Below, piece by piece: positions 34,848-48,397 of a stretch of 64,000 nt of DNA. Within the stretch, counting starts at the first letter, position 1. Every line of letters starts with the position of its first letter. The stretch is from contig CP137323.1 in NCBI GenBank assembly GCA_033182465.1, forward strand, positions 248,001 to 312,000, written 5' to 3'. The notes under the pieces are model-generated. The model saw only the letters and a list, made by a program, of their open reading frames with translations, ran no database searches and was not told where the DNA came from. The stretch comes from Sanghuangporus weigelae. Lineage: Eukaryota > Basidiomycota > Agaricomycetes > Hymenochaetales > Hymenochaetaceae. The translations under genes were made by a program, and so were the position numbers.

Positions 34848-36458
34848 TTATGCACGCGGCCAATGTTCCCCAAAGAACTCTTGCAGGTCGTCAATGAACT
34901 CAGAAGGACTATCAAGAGCGGGAAAGTGTCCTCCGCTAAAATGTTCTGAAGGCGCGTAATGAAGATCAACGGAGTCAAGATCAACGCAAAGACGAATCTT
35001 CACCTTTGTAATAGACCAATGGACCGAATTTGGCAGTGTCATGTCTGGATGCTCCCCCAATCTCAAACGGCTGTCAAAATCGTCAGAAATAGACTCGATT
35101 GACTTCGAAAAGCGGTGGACGAACGTACGAAGGCAGATAACCCAAAATTAGTCTTCAAAATCCATTTGTTTTCGTCATGAGGAGACATGAGTTCTGCACG
35201 CAGCTTCTGGGCCTGGTACAGGAAAGCATGCGACAAACAATCAATTTGCGATTAATCATGACGCATGCCTTGAACACGTAATTAATCGAAACCACGAACC
35301 TGGTTGTAGATCATGACGGACGTGGCAAACGAGCCACTTAGGTAGTAGAGGGCAACTGTATCAAGTATGTCCCACGGATTGATACGATCAGGATCTGACC
35401 AATCATGGATCTTCTCGCCAATGTAGGCTAGCATTGCGAGCGGAGAAGAGGCAATCGCGCATCCGATCGTAAATGGCTGGAATGAGATACGTTAGTCGCG
35501 AATCTCCATCTTTATCGCGAGACGAAGTCGCTCACTTTTGTTCTTTGAATTTCGAAATATCCCGATCCGGTGCTTTTGAGTTCCATGCCACGCGCAACGA
35601 GTCTTTTCTCGATTTCGGAATATGTAGAGGGATCCGAACCGGGCTCGGGTGCTTGCCTGAACATATTATAGTGCATGGCTAGGACCGATTCAGGGAAGAG
35701 ACATCCCATGAGTCGTAAAATAGCACATCCCTCAAGTTACAGGAAGAATCGTAAGCCCAAGTCAACACTTGATATGAGAAGCGCTTTACCCAGTCACCGC
35801 CTTGTCCCGCATAGTTCTCATAGCCGAGTACCGAAGTCATAAGTCCGTGGTAGACCTTCGCAATATCAATCAAGTCCCAGTCAAAACGCCTCGGAAGCGT
35901 TGATAAGAAAAATCCTGGAATCGATGGGACAACTACATGGAATCTTATTGATTGGAGAATCTTGAGTTCAAAACCTTATCTGGAAGAAAGCCGTACTTAC
36001 GCTGGAAGATCAAGAGAAGTTGGGTTCACCAATGGTTCGATGACCTTGTGGAAATCAAAGAACGTTCCTTTGTTCTGTAGTCAGACGTCAACGAGAATGT
36101 TGAACGACTAGCGAGACGAACCGGGCCACCCATGACAAAGAATCAAGGGGATCGCGTCGCTGCGCTGACTCTTTACGTGAAGATAGTGGAGGTCGAACGC
36201 ATCCTCTTCATGTTCATAATGAACTAAAAAGTTATCGAACTTCGCGATCTTCTTGCCCAGAAAATCCCATTTCCATTCGGTGAGGAACGTAGTCTTCAGT
36301 TTCTTCAAATAATCAATCTCCATTCCGAGCTTCCACGGCTCTGCAGCGTCGACGGGTGCTTTGTCAGGAAGAGGTGCAGCTTTGAGTAGAGTAAGCATAT
36401 TCTGTACAGTCTGCGCATCGTATTTGACTTCAATGCGTCTTGGTACACCGAAAGCCAT
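34848..36458 (-). CDS. epoxide hydrolase (EHN domain plus alpha/beta hydrolase fold)
   Basis: Opens epoxides to diols; fungal members act in detoxification and secondary metabolism. Exon 1 encodes the N-terminal EHN domain, including the segment WKWDFLGKKIAKFDNFLVHYE, and ends at the oxyanion motif HGWPGS (His109). The next exons give FHVVVPSIPGF, the nucleophile elbow GQGGDW (Asp) and a lid segment with STYSEIEKRLVARG and STGSGYFEIQ (a lid tyrosine). A membrane-proximal segment with DPDRINPWDILDTVALYYLSGS follows. The catalytic His lies in HFSGGHFPALDSP, and the protein ends HWPRA. Length and order fit the microsomal-type family. Borders of the internal exons between about 35100 and 35500 are uncertain. 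A decayed copy lies immediately downstream. Confidence 0.85.
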
Positions 36459-37652
36459 GGTGGAAAATCAATAATAAAGTGACGCTGTAAAGGTCAGTTC
36501 TCAACGATGGCCACGACATTCACACGCTGGCTCACCGTATAGGCACGATCTAAAACGTTGACATTGAAAAAGCAGAGGCATGTCATTCCTATTTATTGTG
36601 GATGTGGATATGTTTCGGGCCCGAGATTAGTAAGACAAGACGCGCTGACCTGGGCGCATCAAAAGATAGTTCAAAGGAAAGGATTACACGACATTCGAGT
36701 CACGATATTCAGCGATGAGAAGAAAACTTACTCTACTATCAAAAACCATGTCTTTCAATAAATAATGTCACACGTTCAGGTTCCTTAGATATTAGATAAT
36801 GAATTCCTTGATTCTTGGCGAAATCCGGCGGAGATCTTGCCAGTCGTCCACTGGTGACAAGAAGTCAAGTTGCTTTGTGACGGTACAATTGCATGAATCA
36901 CGGAATTCGATTCTACTATGGATGTTGCGAAGGCGGAGCTTCATTATGATGGGAATAATCAGGAGGATGTTTTGGTAATTTGGCAGAATACTCTCCACCG
37001 TCATCTTGATACTCGACCCATGAAGTAGACAACTGTGGAGCAAACTGACACTGGTTCATGTGCCAAGAGTTTTTTTTTTTCCGAGCTACCCGAGCGAGCT
37101 GGGACTAGCTCAGGCAACTTCAGGACGAACGAATCATATGATGAGGTAGAGAAAGAGAAGGCCGCTCTAACTTGAAACGAGTAGTCTGATACCGGCTGCT
37201 AGAGTAATCGTCAAGAGTGGAGATAGAAAGGAGGATAAAGTCGCGAGAGTACACAAGGGAGAACCCATATGATCAAGGGGATTGGGTAGGAACTGTGATC
37301 AAAATACCAAATAGCAAATGGTAGAAAAGAAGTGATGGTTCCGACAATCCAGAGGGTCAGATAGCAGTGTCCGTAGAAATGAAAATCAGTCTCGTCGGTA
37401 CAAAAGTGTTACAATCCGCGGCAAGCAGCCTTTTATTTTACAATAGTCGTTTCTGCGGCTTTGTGACCCCCCAAAAAGAAGACAGAATGCATCGGCTGCA
37501 AAACAAATTCGGAGTTATAACCTCGAAAGTTCCATAAGATAGGTTGATATCGTACGCTCTGCACGTTACAAGTCTTCTTACGCAGTTTACCCGCCCTCAC
37601 AGCAGAACTCCGCAGCGGAAGGCCGACAGACTGCGTGAGGGCATGATGTAAA
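36459..37652. other. intergenic, no gene recognised
   Basis: Holds the epoxide hydrolase promoter and the 3' UTR of the UBR7-like gene. A 13-base T run lies near 37069. No coding chain was supported. Confidence 0.4.
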
Positions 37653-39360
37653 GTCATCGTTCGCTGGTCTGGGCTCGCTGTGACGCCCTCTTCTCCTCAA
37701 AGAACATCCGGATATCCGATTCACTGACTATCTTCCCCTCCTGAGCAAAAGGGCGCAGGTACGAAAGAAGATCGTCCCTGGTTTAGTATTTGGTCAGAAG
37801 AGTACGAATAAGATAGAATTATAGCCAAGATAACGCTGCTCAAAGAGTGGGGACCGCATGCCCGAGCAAATTGAGATTGGCGGGACGACGTACCGCATCT
37901 CATTAAAAGCCCGGATACCATCGATGGCACGGTCCCGTGGGAGAGCCTGAAGTGCACGCAGTCCTAGCTCTTCCAGCGAGAAACCTAATGAGCAGAGAAA
38001 CGAGTTTATCTATCCAAGCTCGCATAATCTGATGAGGGCATACCTGAGTCAGGATCTTCGGGTGGCTCGTATGTTTCCTCCTCCTCAAGAAGACATGGGT
38101 GTTTCCTTAGTGGTAAGAGACACTATAGAGAGAGCAAAAACAACGGCAATCGTGGACAATTCCAATTCCATGTGAAGATAGAAGCCAGTCGATAACAAAG
38201 TTGAGCAGTAGAGTTCAATACTTACCTCATTACATTGACACCACCGTGATCTCCAACCGTCTGTAAGGAACACATCTCCAGCACCAAGATCATAATTCGG
38301 AGGATTGGAAGAAATAGAAGACAGAATTTCAAGTGCCTTTTTTGGCTGTTGCGGAGCAATGCAGGCTGATTTTGCAAATGGAGCTTCATTTACTGATCCA
38401 CTAGCTTGGCCTGTAGAATCCGTCCGAGGACGTTTAGCATGTGTCCCCTCGGACGTCCCAGCAACGGCATGGTCCAGAGTTCTCTTGTTTCCAACAGCGT
38501 TGGTATGGTTGGTTCCGGACTCCGATAGGTTGCCTCCGATACCTAGGTCGGGATTTTTGCCGATTTCCACCTCGATATCCTCGGAGGAACGTCCGATTGG
38601 GACCCAAGAAGCATGCACGTCATTCCGAACCACCATGATCATGCCTTCAGTACCTGCCCAACGTCGATGAGTTGGGTTGGACAGGACGCATGAACGACAA
38701 ATTAACGTATCATAATCATCTTCCGTAAGGAGCGGTGGAGGTAGGCCAGAAGAAGATACCTCGGATGCTGCCTCGTTTGCCTCGGTGTTCAGTTCGGAGT
38801 TGTGCACGGTTTTAGCTGAGGCACCCTCGGATTTCGATGCAGAGTCTTGAGGAGGTCTCTCGCGTAAGTTTAGACATGACTCGTGAAACCAGTCCTAAGG
38901 TAAGAGATTGAACACGACCCGAAAGGAATATCTGGATAGAATCAAAAAAATTCACCTCACACACCAAGCATTGTATCATCGTTTCTTGCTCCTGCTTCGC
39001 ATCGTATGGCCTCCCACACCGACAAAAGACGCCCTGAAAGTTTTGCCCATAGGTGTTTTCAGAGTTCTCCACTTCACACGTCTTGTGAAGCGTACAAGGG
39101 TGTCGCATGGCATTGGTCGGACAATCGCACCGAAAGTGGCGCTTTGGGAAAAGCTCGACCTGCTCATGATCGGTATGGCATGCTATAGAGCAAGCGGAAC
39201 AGATTCCACGCCCCTCCGCACACGTAAGGCAGAGATACACAGCCTGGCGTATGTAACCTAAGGAGTAGGTACAAGCGCTGAACTGGTGTGGGAATGCCTC
39301 AGCAGCTTCACTGATCAGGCGCTGCTGAGATGCCAGTATCGCAGATAGCGGTTCGGCCAT
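37653..39360 (-). CDS. UBR7: UBR7-like ubiquitin ligase (UBR box and PHD-type finger)
   Basis: UBR7-type proteins carry a UBR zinc box and a PHD-like finger and are linked to histone H2B ubiquitylation in animals. The ATG at 39360 gives MAEPLSAILASQQ. Then comes the UBR box: CTYSLGYIRQAVYLCLTC, GICSACSIACHTDHEQVELF, RHFRCDCPT. Next is the PHD-like finger with FCRCGRPYD, MIQCLVCE and, in the next exon, DWFHESCLNLRERP. Farther on are CRSCVLSN and DVFLTDGWRSRWCQC, family features towards the C-terminus, after a disordered Ser/Thr-rich stretch. The last exon ends DIRMFFEEKRASQRAQTSER. About five exons. Whole-length order matches the family well; the physiological substrate in fungi is not readable. 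Confidence 0.9.
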
Positions 39361-40145
39361 ATGTTTCTAACCAGCGAAAATTTGCACGTTTCACGATAAT
39401 CGATCTTAGAATTTGGCGCATGAAGGTCGTGTTAGCCACATTCCACCTCGAGCAAGCCAAGAACTATTCACCGGAGTCTGTTTCCACTCTTTCACAGTCA
39501 GTTCAAGAAGGGAGTATTTCCGGAATCTCCCATTCCCAAGCATCAGCTTCACTAGACTCGATCGAGTGCTAGATAAAGACCTTCCTCACCTGATTGTAGT
39601 GATGGTTCGTGACCAACCGTGGCGCGACGCGCTCTGCGACACGTGATGAACATTTCGATCGCAGTTCTAATTTCTCGCCGCTTAATAAGACGCCTACACC
39701 TTCCCGAGGATGAAGTTCAAGCCTTAGCAATTCGATTTAGAACTTAAATCCGACATGCAGCTAGAAGCTTTGTGACGAGAGAACTTGTCTTGCTGGGAGA
39801 CCAGTAATGTTATAATTTTGTCACTTCTTCTGAGTCTCGGACGAATGCTGTCGATTCGCGAAGCCTTGCCGAAGGTGGTTCTCAAGCGTTTATTCATAGT
39901 TAGCTACGGAGTATTATGTACAATGCAGAAATATTAGTTTATAGCATACGCGAAGTCAGGAAAGTTGGATTCTGTTGAGCTAGAAATACATTTCAAGTTG
40001 AAGGCGAAAGTGGTTGAAGTATAAATTGAGGTGATGAAAAGGTCGAGCGAGACTTGTCTTAAAGATTTGGTTGTCGAAAATAACGATACGAGCTATATGG
40101 AAGCTTCCGAGCGGCTGACATTCTGCATTTTCTTCCTCGACCGTG
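39361..40145. other. intergenic, no gene recognised
   Basis: Between the UBR7-like start and the P450 stop. It should hold the UBR7-like promoter and the P450 3' UTR; no other feature seen. Confidence 0.4.
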
Positions 40146-42565
40146 TCAGATCCTCGAAACCCAGAGCGGCAATTGCGGCGTCTGCGTCTCTGCTCCCTTG
40201 ACTGCGGGAGTTTGAATTCCTCCGAGGTTCCATACAACTGTCTTGTCTGTGGGAAGCTCGAACCTGAAGTGCTTGACTAGCACTGCTAGAATCATCTCTG
40301 CAACCGAAGCAAATGACATTAGCATAAATTATAGAATAGAAGTAAGAAGCACGAACTCATTTCGAGCTCAGCATACTTGAAGCCACTAGAGAATAGCTTT
40401 TGGTCAGCATCTAATCAAAGTTCAGAGGCGGGAACTTCTCAGCGTACATGCATGATCTTGGACCGGCACTGAAGGTCATCCTAATTATCATAGTTTAGAA
40501 CAAGACAATAACCACCGGTGTCAAAGAAACGTACAAGGAAGAGTATACACCGGCAATATGTGCATCCGCAACGGTCTTTGGAAGCGGAGAAGTCCAACGT
40601 TCAGGTCTCCACTCCTCTGCATCCGCGCCCCACACGGACTTCAGGCGATTTGTAGCTCCAAAGGCCACAATAAGATTCTGGCCCTTGCGGATGCAGAGGT
40701 GGTCCATTTCAGATTGACCGTCCTCGGACTTGACAGGCACGCCGAGAGGAAGTATGACGTCCTTCCGTGCCCTGGCGTATTTCATATCCACAGACTTTAA
40801 TGAACAAGATGGACATGGAGTGCAGAAGCACTCACGTTCTAGCCATGAAATTGATCGGCGGGTGTCTGTTACGACGCGAGGTATGATCAACGTTCGTCAC
40901 GAATGGAATGGAAAGGAGCGGACATACACTCGTAAAGTCTCACGACACACGGCATCGAGGTATGGAAGAGCCATCAGGTCATCATAAGAAACCTCGTCCC
41001 GATCTACAATGCCCGAAGCAACGACTTCTCGCCGGAGCTTCTCTTGCTCGGTCGTATTCATTGCCAGACAGTGTAAAGCCCGCGACAAGGCACTGGAAGT
41101 CGTGTCATGTCCGGCGAACATAAAAGTACTTCGAGCATCATAGTCAGCGCGGTCAAATGGATTTCGGAAGAGATCATAGTCCACCCACCTCATTTGAGCA
41201 ATTAGCTCCTCCTCCGGAAGGCGGTCGCCATCTGCCGCGGATACGTTTGCCTTCACTATAAGTTTTTCATCAGCAAATGAGGCTCCAATTGCGGGTAATT
41301 AAAGCGGCTCACGCAGGATGCTCATAACGTCCTTTCCTTCTCCAAGTTGTTTGAGCACCGTCTCGTCTCCCATCCGCAACGCTTCAAGTTTCTGCCGATA
41401 GATCCTGTTCGACGTCTCGGTCATGACGTCAACAGTCTGCTTGACCTTCTGCAGATCCGGTGATGGTGTAAGCTCGAGGAGCAATCGTCGGAACGCTGGC
41501 GGTCCCATTTTTCTGAAAATCGGAACAAACATCCGGAACATGCTAAGCCGAAAGGCACATGGACTATGCAGGATCAAATCAACGAAGAAATCGTTTCATA
41601 TGAGTGAGGTTGGTAGTATTGAGCTCTGATCGACTTACATTAGGTTCTTGATGGACTTCCCGTACTCGGTGATCGCCATTGGATCAGGCACAAGTGGGTC
41701 AATTGACGTGCCGAGTCCGCCGGTTCCAATGATCTCAAGTGCAGCGCGGGACATCCACATTAGCATGTCGAGTTCTTGCGGACCCCCTTTTGTTTGGATC
41801 AATATCGCGTCCCTTAACTGATATGAACGGCAACATTAGAATCCGCTTTAGCAACGTAATATAAGAAGCGCCGACCTTTTGTATGACCGAGTAAAATAAC
41901 GGAGTTAGGTTCCGGATGTTCTTGATCGAGAAGACGGGGTTGAGCATTCTGCGCTGCTTCCGATGATGGTCTCCTACGATCATGTGGTGTTACTGATCTC
42001 TCTTGTAACACTGGACGGATCAGGAGTTTACCTATCGTTGACAGAAGGCCTGGGCCGAAGACTAACATGTTTCCGCTGTTGTGACACTATGTAAGTCCTC
42101 GGAAATGAACGTATATCGAAGAACATACTCGGTATACCATGTCGTCTCCTCATATATCGACGCGTCCTTTACCAACACATGGTACATCGCTTTCGGGTCG
42201 CAAACGTAGACTTGATGACACTAGCAATAAAAGATTGATTCATGTTAGTGGATTGTATCACCCCGCTAGTCTCGTAAAAGAATAATTACTCCTAAAAGGC
42301 CATGAACCTTTATCGCTCCACCGTACTTTCCAACGAGCTCACGATGATAGCGCCATCCATCACGAGCATAAATTTGTCCGAGGTTGCCTGGAGCGTCATC
42401 AGCGAGAGATTAACGAACAAAGAATGTGCTTGACTGACCCCGCCAGAACGAAACACTTGAAGGCCCATTAAGGTATCGAACACTCGAGGTATATCTCCTC
42501 CACAGGAAGACAGCTGGGACTGCGAGTATGCATAGGATGACAGTCTGTAAAGCGAGAGATAGCAT
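40146..42565 (-). CDS. cytochrome P450 monooxygenase
   Basis: A haem-thiolate monooxygenase anchored in the endoplasmic reticulum by an N-terminal helix (MLSLALQTVILCILAVPAVF). Many exons. Landmarks in order: the DHHRKQRRMLNPVFS region (helix C), the oxygen-binding I-helix AGHDTTSSALSRAL, the K-helix ETLR, the PERW region (EEWRPERW), and the haem loop FSAGPRSCIGFKYAELEM with the cysteine ligand. The haem loop is assembled across an intron, and the last exon ends with PQLPLWVSRI. About 500-540 residues, normal size. The CYP family number cannot be assigned by eye. A TATA-like box lies about 45 bp upstream of the start. It lies near a urea transporter and an epoxide hydrolase without forming an obvious cluster. 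Confidence 0.9.
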
Positions 42566-42605
42566 GGTGAAAAGTCGAACACTTCAATCCAAATAGCTCC
42601 TCCCG

Positions 42606-42615
42606 CTTTATATAG
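42606..42615 (-). promoter_or_regulatory. TATA box of the P450 gene
   Basis: CTATATAAAG on the minus strand, about 41-50 bp upstream of the P450 start codon at 42565. Good match to a TATA element, with the spacing of a short leader. Confidence 0.5.
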
Positions 42616-44367
42616 TTTTCCAGGACGTTTCATTTAATGAGACGCGTAATTCAGATTGGGATAAGCCCCAACAGTGCGTCCCCAGCCGGCCTCTCGTAAT
42701 TGCCCCGATGAATAACACAAACGCATCCGTCTGGCGGGATCATCGAGATTCGCGGAGATTCACAGCGATCGAGTTTCCCGTTCCTGCACCTTGTATGGGT
42801 AAACCAAATCGGCGAGTTACCGGAACCATCTCTTTGCTCTGCATTCTCTGGTTCAGTCAACGTTCTTGGCCAGGTGGTCCGACCCTCCCCTGGAAAATTG
42901 AATGCTCCAACGGGATTCTGTCGTTAAGCCCGAGGAGACCAGGTACCAAGAAATATTTCGTATTTGTATAACTAAGTCACAAAGGTAGGGCCACCCAATC
43001 CAACAATGTCGACGCCGCAGTCGTAGAAGCCCGGTCGAATAATGGGGAACAGCCCTGGCAGAAGAACGCTTCTGGATGCTAGTCCCGAACTTGAGCCAAC
43101 GCTTCACAGCCGTGTCAAGCCAGGCTTCTCTTCGAAGACAGTCTCTCCGCGGTAGGCCAGATATAGGACTTTTTTTCCAGCTAAATGACCCGTGCTGATG
43201 CTGATTGCATCGGAGGCTGGTCTGACACGCTCGCATGCCGCGATACGGATACTGATAGGTAAAACATGACCGAACAGGCTCGTTGAGATCGTATTGGGGC
43301 AACTGTCATTCGTTCGTACCCGGACGAAATCTGAAATCAAATCTTGAATGATGGTTATTCAGTCAAAAGAATTGTGCGGTCAAAATGGCGAATTACTCAA
43401 CACAACAGCCCAATAACAATAGAATTATCCGCGCCTGCAGGGCCAAAAGAAGTTTGTTCCTTCCGGGGAGGAGACGCTCGGCGATAGATGCAAAACAGTA
43501 ACTACTGCAGAAACCGCAAAATGATTTCCTCACGAATTGCGATTCCCAGATGCAAAAATAGTGAACTCGAGATTCAACACGATCTCGAAACGAATCCCAA
43601 ATCAAATGCAAACAGGATGAAATTCGGCCTCTGTATGGATGGTCATGTTCTTGTCGAGACGCAGAATGGACACCTGGTTGTGGTTGGTGACGACGACGCC
43701 AGCAACGTCTAACCGACGATCTCTCGATTACTAAAGATGGCTAGTGATCTACGCGATCTACACTCAAACCCTCCGGTCGCCAGATCCCATACAGCTGGTT
43801 CTCGAAGACCGGCATGCGAATGACTGCTCAGAAAAGCTACCGTTGTTCTTGCAATAAACATTCGTTAAAATGGGATGACATGCTATTTTGTCTATTCCGA
43901 GCGCGGTTAGCAAGATAGGGCGACAAGATATTCGGCAGCTAGTTCTAACTATAAAAAATTGGTGAAACATATCAAATCTAGACACATTGTCTGCATCATA
44001 TATCTACTATCTCCGTTCTATTTCCTTACTATTGCTTCCCGTCAATGCGTAACAGTTCGCCAAGCTCACGAAAACACACCTACAGGTGCACATTATCCTT
44101 CATCCCGAGGGGATCTCGGATTCCTATGGCGGTGCACTGGACTCGCCGTCTATGCCCTTCGCGGAAGGCGACACGTATTTACCCTTTCCTCCGAAGACAT
44201 CCTGCGGGATGCACGATCATGCAGGGATCGGATGATAATGGTAAAGAAACCACACGAGGACCATAAGAAGCGGAACGTGGATTCAAATATGCGTTGAGTG
44301 CACATGCAACACGTCAAGACGGTCAAGCAATCCACAGGAGATGCGCGTTGAAAAGCGGAAGCGGGAC
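42616..44367. other. intergenic with a possible unidentified minus-strand gene (42651-43611)
   Basis: Most of this stretch shows nothing. Between 43611 and 42651 the minus strand has a run of protein-like pieces separated by candidate introns. These include a hydrophobic LLLALQARIILLLLGCC, then FEEKPGLTRL, FPIIRPGFYDCGVDIVGLGGP and AFNFPGEG. I could not build a single frame nor recognise a family. It could be a real small gene, a decayed one or chance. Confidence 0.25.
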
Positions 44368-47300
44368 TCAATTGACGTAAAGACGGTCACGTGTAGATAG
44401 AATACGAACCTTGATGACGCCCTTCGAAACCATGAGGAGTGCCTCGCGGCTCTCATACAGCGGATAGATCACGACAGTGAAGGCTGAACAGAACGTCCAA
44501 ATGATTCCGATGATGACCCAGGCTTCCAGCCCACGCACGCCATATATCGTCTGCGCGAAGAAAAGCGGCAGAGGAATGAGGATGATCATTATCACGAGCT
44601 GCATAATTTTTTTTTTTTCAAATTCCGTTGAAGTGCGGTTGGGGAAGCAAGACGCACCAGGGTAAGAGATGCCCATGCTGCGAACCGAAAAGCAGATTTG
44701 AGACCTGCTCTTTCGAGCTCGCGTATGTCCGTCAGGCCGGTAACTTGTTCGCGTTCGAAGATGCTCTGTACTTCGACTGGAGATGGTATCTGCGATTTTT
44801 CGTCGCCGTACCCTTCTTTGTCGTTGTTCTGTTCCCGTACACCAGGTTCTTCGTCCCGCTCGTGGACATGCTGTAAAGGAGCGGTATTAATCGCGCGTGT
44901 AACATCAAAATCGAAGCTGTCTGGGAACTGTTCGGACAGTTAACAAAAATATTGCAATAAGTACAATCAGTGAGATCGTGACGAACGTACAAGCAGAGAG
45001 GAGCTAACGGCCACGATGCCTCCGACACCGATAGAAGCAAGGTTCCCTGCCAACATTTCGTAATCGCCACCGCTTGTCTGATTATGTTGTTCGAATGCCG
45101 TAAGCACGTAATCAATAATTCAGGCGCTTCCAAGAGAGCATAAGCTTACCGCTACGGTAATGACACTATCATTCAGAGTTGCAGTCGTTACAAGCCATGC
45201 GATAATTCCCGCACAGAAGCCCGCGACAGCGCCTGCAGTGCATCCGATCTTGTTCGCCTTGCTCCAGGTAATACATAGTGCTCCAGGAAATACTGCCGAC
45301 CCTAGGATGACACCCATGAACGTCTGGTGATAAACATTATTTTAGTAAGTCCGACGGCGCCCGTGCATCATGCAACTTGTTTAAACAGTAAAACCACGAC
45401 GTACATATAGCCATCCCATAGACACTCCAATATAATAGAAGATAAGTCCGGCAAGACCCATGACAAGCGCATACAACGCGACCTGTAATGAGAATCCTAT
45501 TCGTATCTTACCGCGGAAGGGAAAACTGATTTCATCAAGACGCACCATCCAATGAGAAACGAGGGAAATCTGAGCCTCTGTCGCATGCGGATTGACGTAT
45601 TTCTGTTTCGCGCGTTCGCACCAGTTTGGAATGTAAAAAGATGCGATTGCGGTAATATATCATCGTTAGACCAATATCCCGGTTTCCAACGAACACGAAC
45701 AATTGCATGTGCGCGCGATACGGACTTACCTTGTATACATCATAAGTTAGAATGGAGGAGACAGCGATGAGCTCGGCGGACGTTGCACTCGTGACTGCCA
45801 AGAAGAGGAGCACCAGCATCGCAGCCGCACCAGACTTGCCGAGAAGTGCAGCTGCCGCGGAGGGCGCGGGCAAGCCAGCGGATATGTCAGCAGCACTAAG
45901 AACGCGCATATCCGGATCACCCTGAAGGGCAACAGCCGCGAGACCCATTGTGGTCGCAAACATGAAAGGAATCGCGAACCTGTATTGATCGTTTCAAGAT
46001 TCCTGTTCGAGTATGTCTGAATTAACACTTACCAGGCAAGGCCACCGAGCAGGTACGCCTTGACACAAGTTGCCGGACGACTCGCAATCGCCCGCTGCCA
46101 ATACGCTTGATCGTTGAACACCGTCGCAAAGTTACCAACGATATTGATAACACCGAAAATCAATCCGTTCTTTGATCGCATAGTCAGATACGAGCCTCCC
46201 GCGTTGCCTGGAACGGGCGCTCGCTCAGATGCGGCCGTCAGAAGGGCATGCATATTTTCGATTGAGCCAATCTTCGAAGACGTCGCGTAGACAGTAAATA
46301 CAAATGTTAAGATGATCCCGAACAAAACTGTTGTATGTGTACTGTTGGCCGGTTGAGCGAGCATCCAAGATAGAGAGTAGGGGAATCATACTAATCGCAT
46401 AGCAAAGTTGCTCGCATGCCTCCAGCAATAACATAAATCGCGACTCCGAGAGGAATGAGGAAACATGCCTATAATTCATAACAGCAAGTAAGAAATAGAA
46501 AGTACGCCGATACGCAACTGCGAGTAACGTACCGCGATGGTGTGCATTCCAGTCAGATCTGTAACGGTAGCAGACCCTCCGAGAATAAGCATGGATGACA
46601 CGATGATGTTGGTTGCGAGCCCTAATGAAATTCTGTCTAATCAATCTTTGGAGAAACGTTTAAGCCAGCTTTTACCGAAGAACATGAAAACCACATGTGC
46701 CACAGTCCCCCATCGCGTACCAATGATCTCCAGGTAAGTATGTGCATTTGGCGCATTCAATTTCATCTTTGCCGCAAGCTAGCCAAATGGGAACATTGAT
46801 ACGATACGAATTGGAGAAAAGCCAAACAAGTTTATCAGAAAGATTGCGGATTGAGCCGAATGAATATCATAACGTACTTGCGCAAAAAGCAAAACCTGGA
46901 TAGTTGCTCCCGCACCATACCACCACGGTCCGGAAATGCCGTATCTATAAGCAACTGCACTAGATTGTAGCTATACAAAATGCCATTAATCAGTGCCTTA
47001 AGACTCGTACACTTGGCTCAAAATCTTCGTGCGTCGGTCAGACTGGGGACCGACCAGTAGCTCTCGGACATTCGCGCATTCGTACGCTTCCCGATAGGAT
47101 GTTGTTTAAACACATATGGTGAAATGGCACTTACTAGCGTTGCCGCCCATGTCCATGCCGATACAATACCGGACGCGATTAGTCCGGGCTTCACGCTGCG
47201 TGAAGCACTACTGAACTCCTCATTGTTTGACGGCTTGAAGGGAGTATACCGGGCCTGAACAGCAGTGAGGCCGATCATGAGAGCGCTGAAGAATAATCCG

Positions 47301-47462
47301 ATTCCTATCGGACATTTGAGAGCAGATCTAACGAAATTTCTCAATAGCTTTGCCTACCAACAACTGGGGGTCCTCATTAATGCGGGTTGACGTCCTTAGA
47401 AAGAAGCACTCACCAACTCCATATCCGGCTCCTTGAGGAAGTACAGTCGATACATCTGACAT
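44368..47462 (-). CDS. DUR3: DUR3-type urea/polyamine transporter (SSS family)
   Basis: Takes up urea (and polyamines in yeast) across the plasma membrane. It belongs to the sodium:solute symporter family. The start [16 protein letters not shown] is the typical DUR3 beginning and is split by an intron directly after. Later exons give [32 protein letters not shown], the membrane segment [20 protein letters not shown] with [10 protein letters not shown], and [22 protein letters not shown] late hydrophilic loop with ERDEEPGV follows, and the C-terminal helices are [16 protein letters not shown] and [23 protein letters not shown]. About fifteen membrane helices would be expected; I saw most of them spread over ten or more exons. 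The protein ends TRDRLYVN at 44368. In fungi such genes are usually under nitrogen control; no GATA-site analysis was attempted. Confidence 0.92.
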
Positions 47463-48397
47463 TGCGGGCGATATGTCCGAGCTTCCTCTTTCTTCAACTC
47501 AATTTGCGCGTCTTGACGGTCAAGAAGAAAGGAAGAAGAACGCGCTCGGTGTTGAAGAAGCAGCCGCCCATCTTAAGTCTGTTTAGTCGGCGCCCTGGCT
47601 TTGATGTCCTTATCTTCTTCCACCCGATAGCCTTCAAGCTACAGGGCGATAAGGCGGTGGCGTTTGATATCACCCGCTCCGCAGGATAACCTCCGCAGGA
47701 TAACGTACGCAATCAACACTTTGCTGCTGAAAGTCTTGGGTTGTAAGACCGACACGAAAGCTTAATCGCGTCGGGATTCTCTGTTCATTGAGTAGAACCT
47801 CGCGAGCCTAACATCACTCAAACAACGGAAAAACCACAATAAACCGGTGGGTGCAAAAGTTGGAGGTCGGTTTGCTTCTGGAAAATTTCTTTTTCTTCCG
47901 TCTTGAACACGTGCTTATCTGCATCACGTGTAAGTATATAGCAGAGCAGAAAAAGGCCGGCCGAAAAAGCAGCTGAGATTCTACCATTATCGGAGTCTTG
48001 GCTGACTGACAGGTTGCTCAATGAATTGTTTATCCGCGATAACTTGTTTGATTTCATCTAGAATCGAGATAAGAATCTACATGTACCACACCGTGGTCTG
48101 TGCATTATATTATCGTAAAAACGCGATTCCAGAAATTTGATAAAAGGAAAATCTCCAAGATGAAGCGAACCAGTGCAATAGAGTAGCTGTACAGGAATGT
48201 CGCTTCCTTGATTCGAAGGAATATCAAATCAAAGTGTACCTTCATCTCATTCGTTCTCGTAGAAATCAAGTGGATTGAAAGTGTTTTTAATTGACTCATG
48301 AGTCCTTAAGACACGTAAAATATCTATCAGCAATTACGAAGCTGTCTGGACTATCGTATTGTGAGATATTACAACTAGAGAAGCTCGTTTTGGAAGA
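47463..48397. other. intergenic, DUR3 promoter side
   Basis: No gene recognised. A duplicated phrase CCGCAGGATAAC occurs twice at about 47680-47705. The right end meets the Copia relic. Confidence 0.4.
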
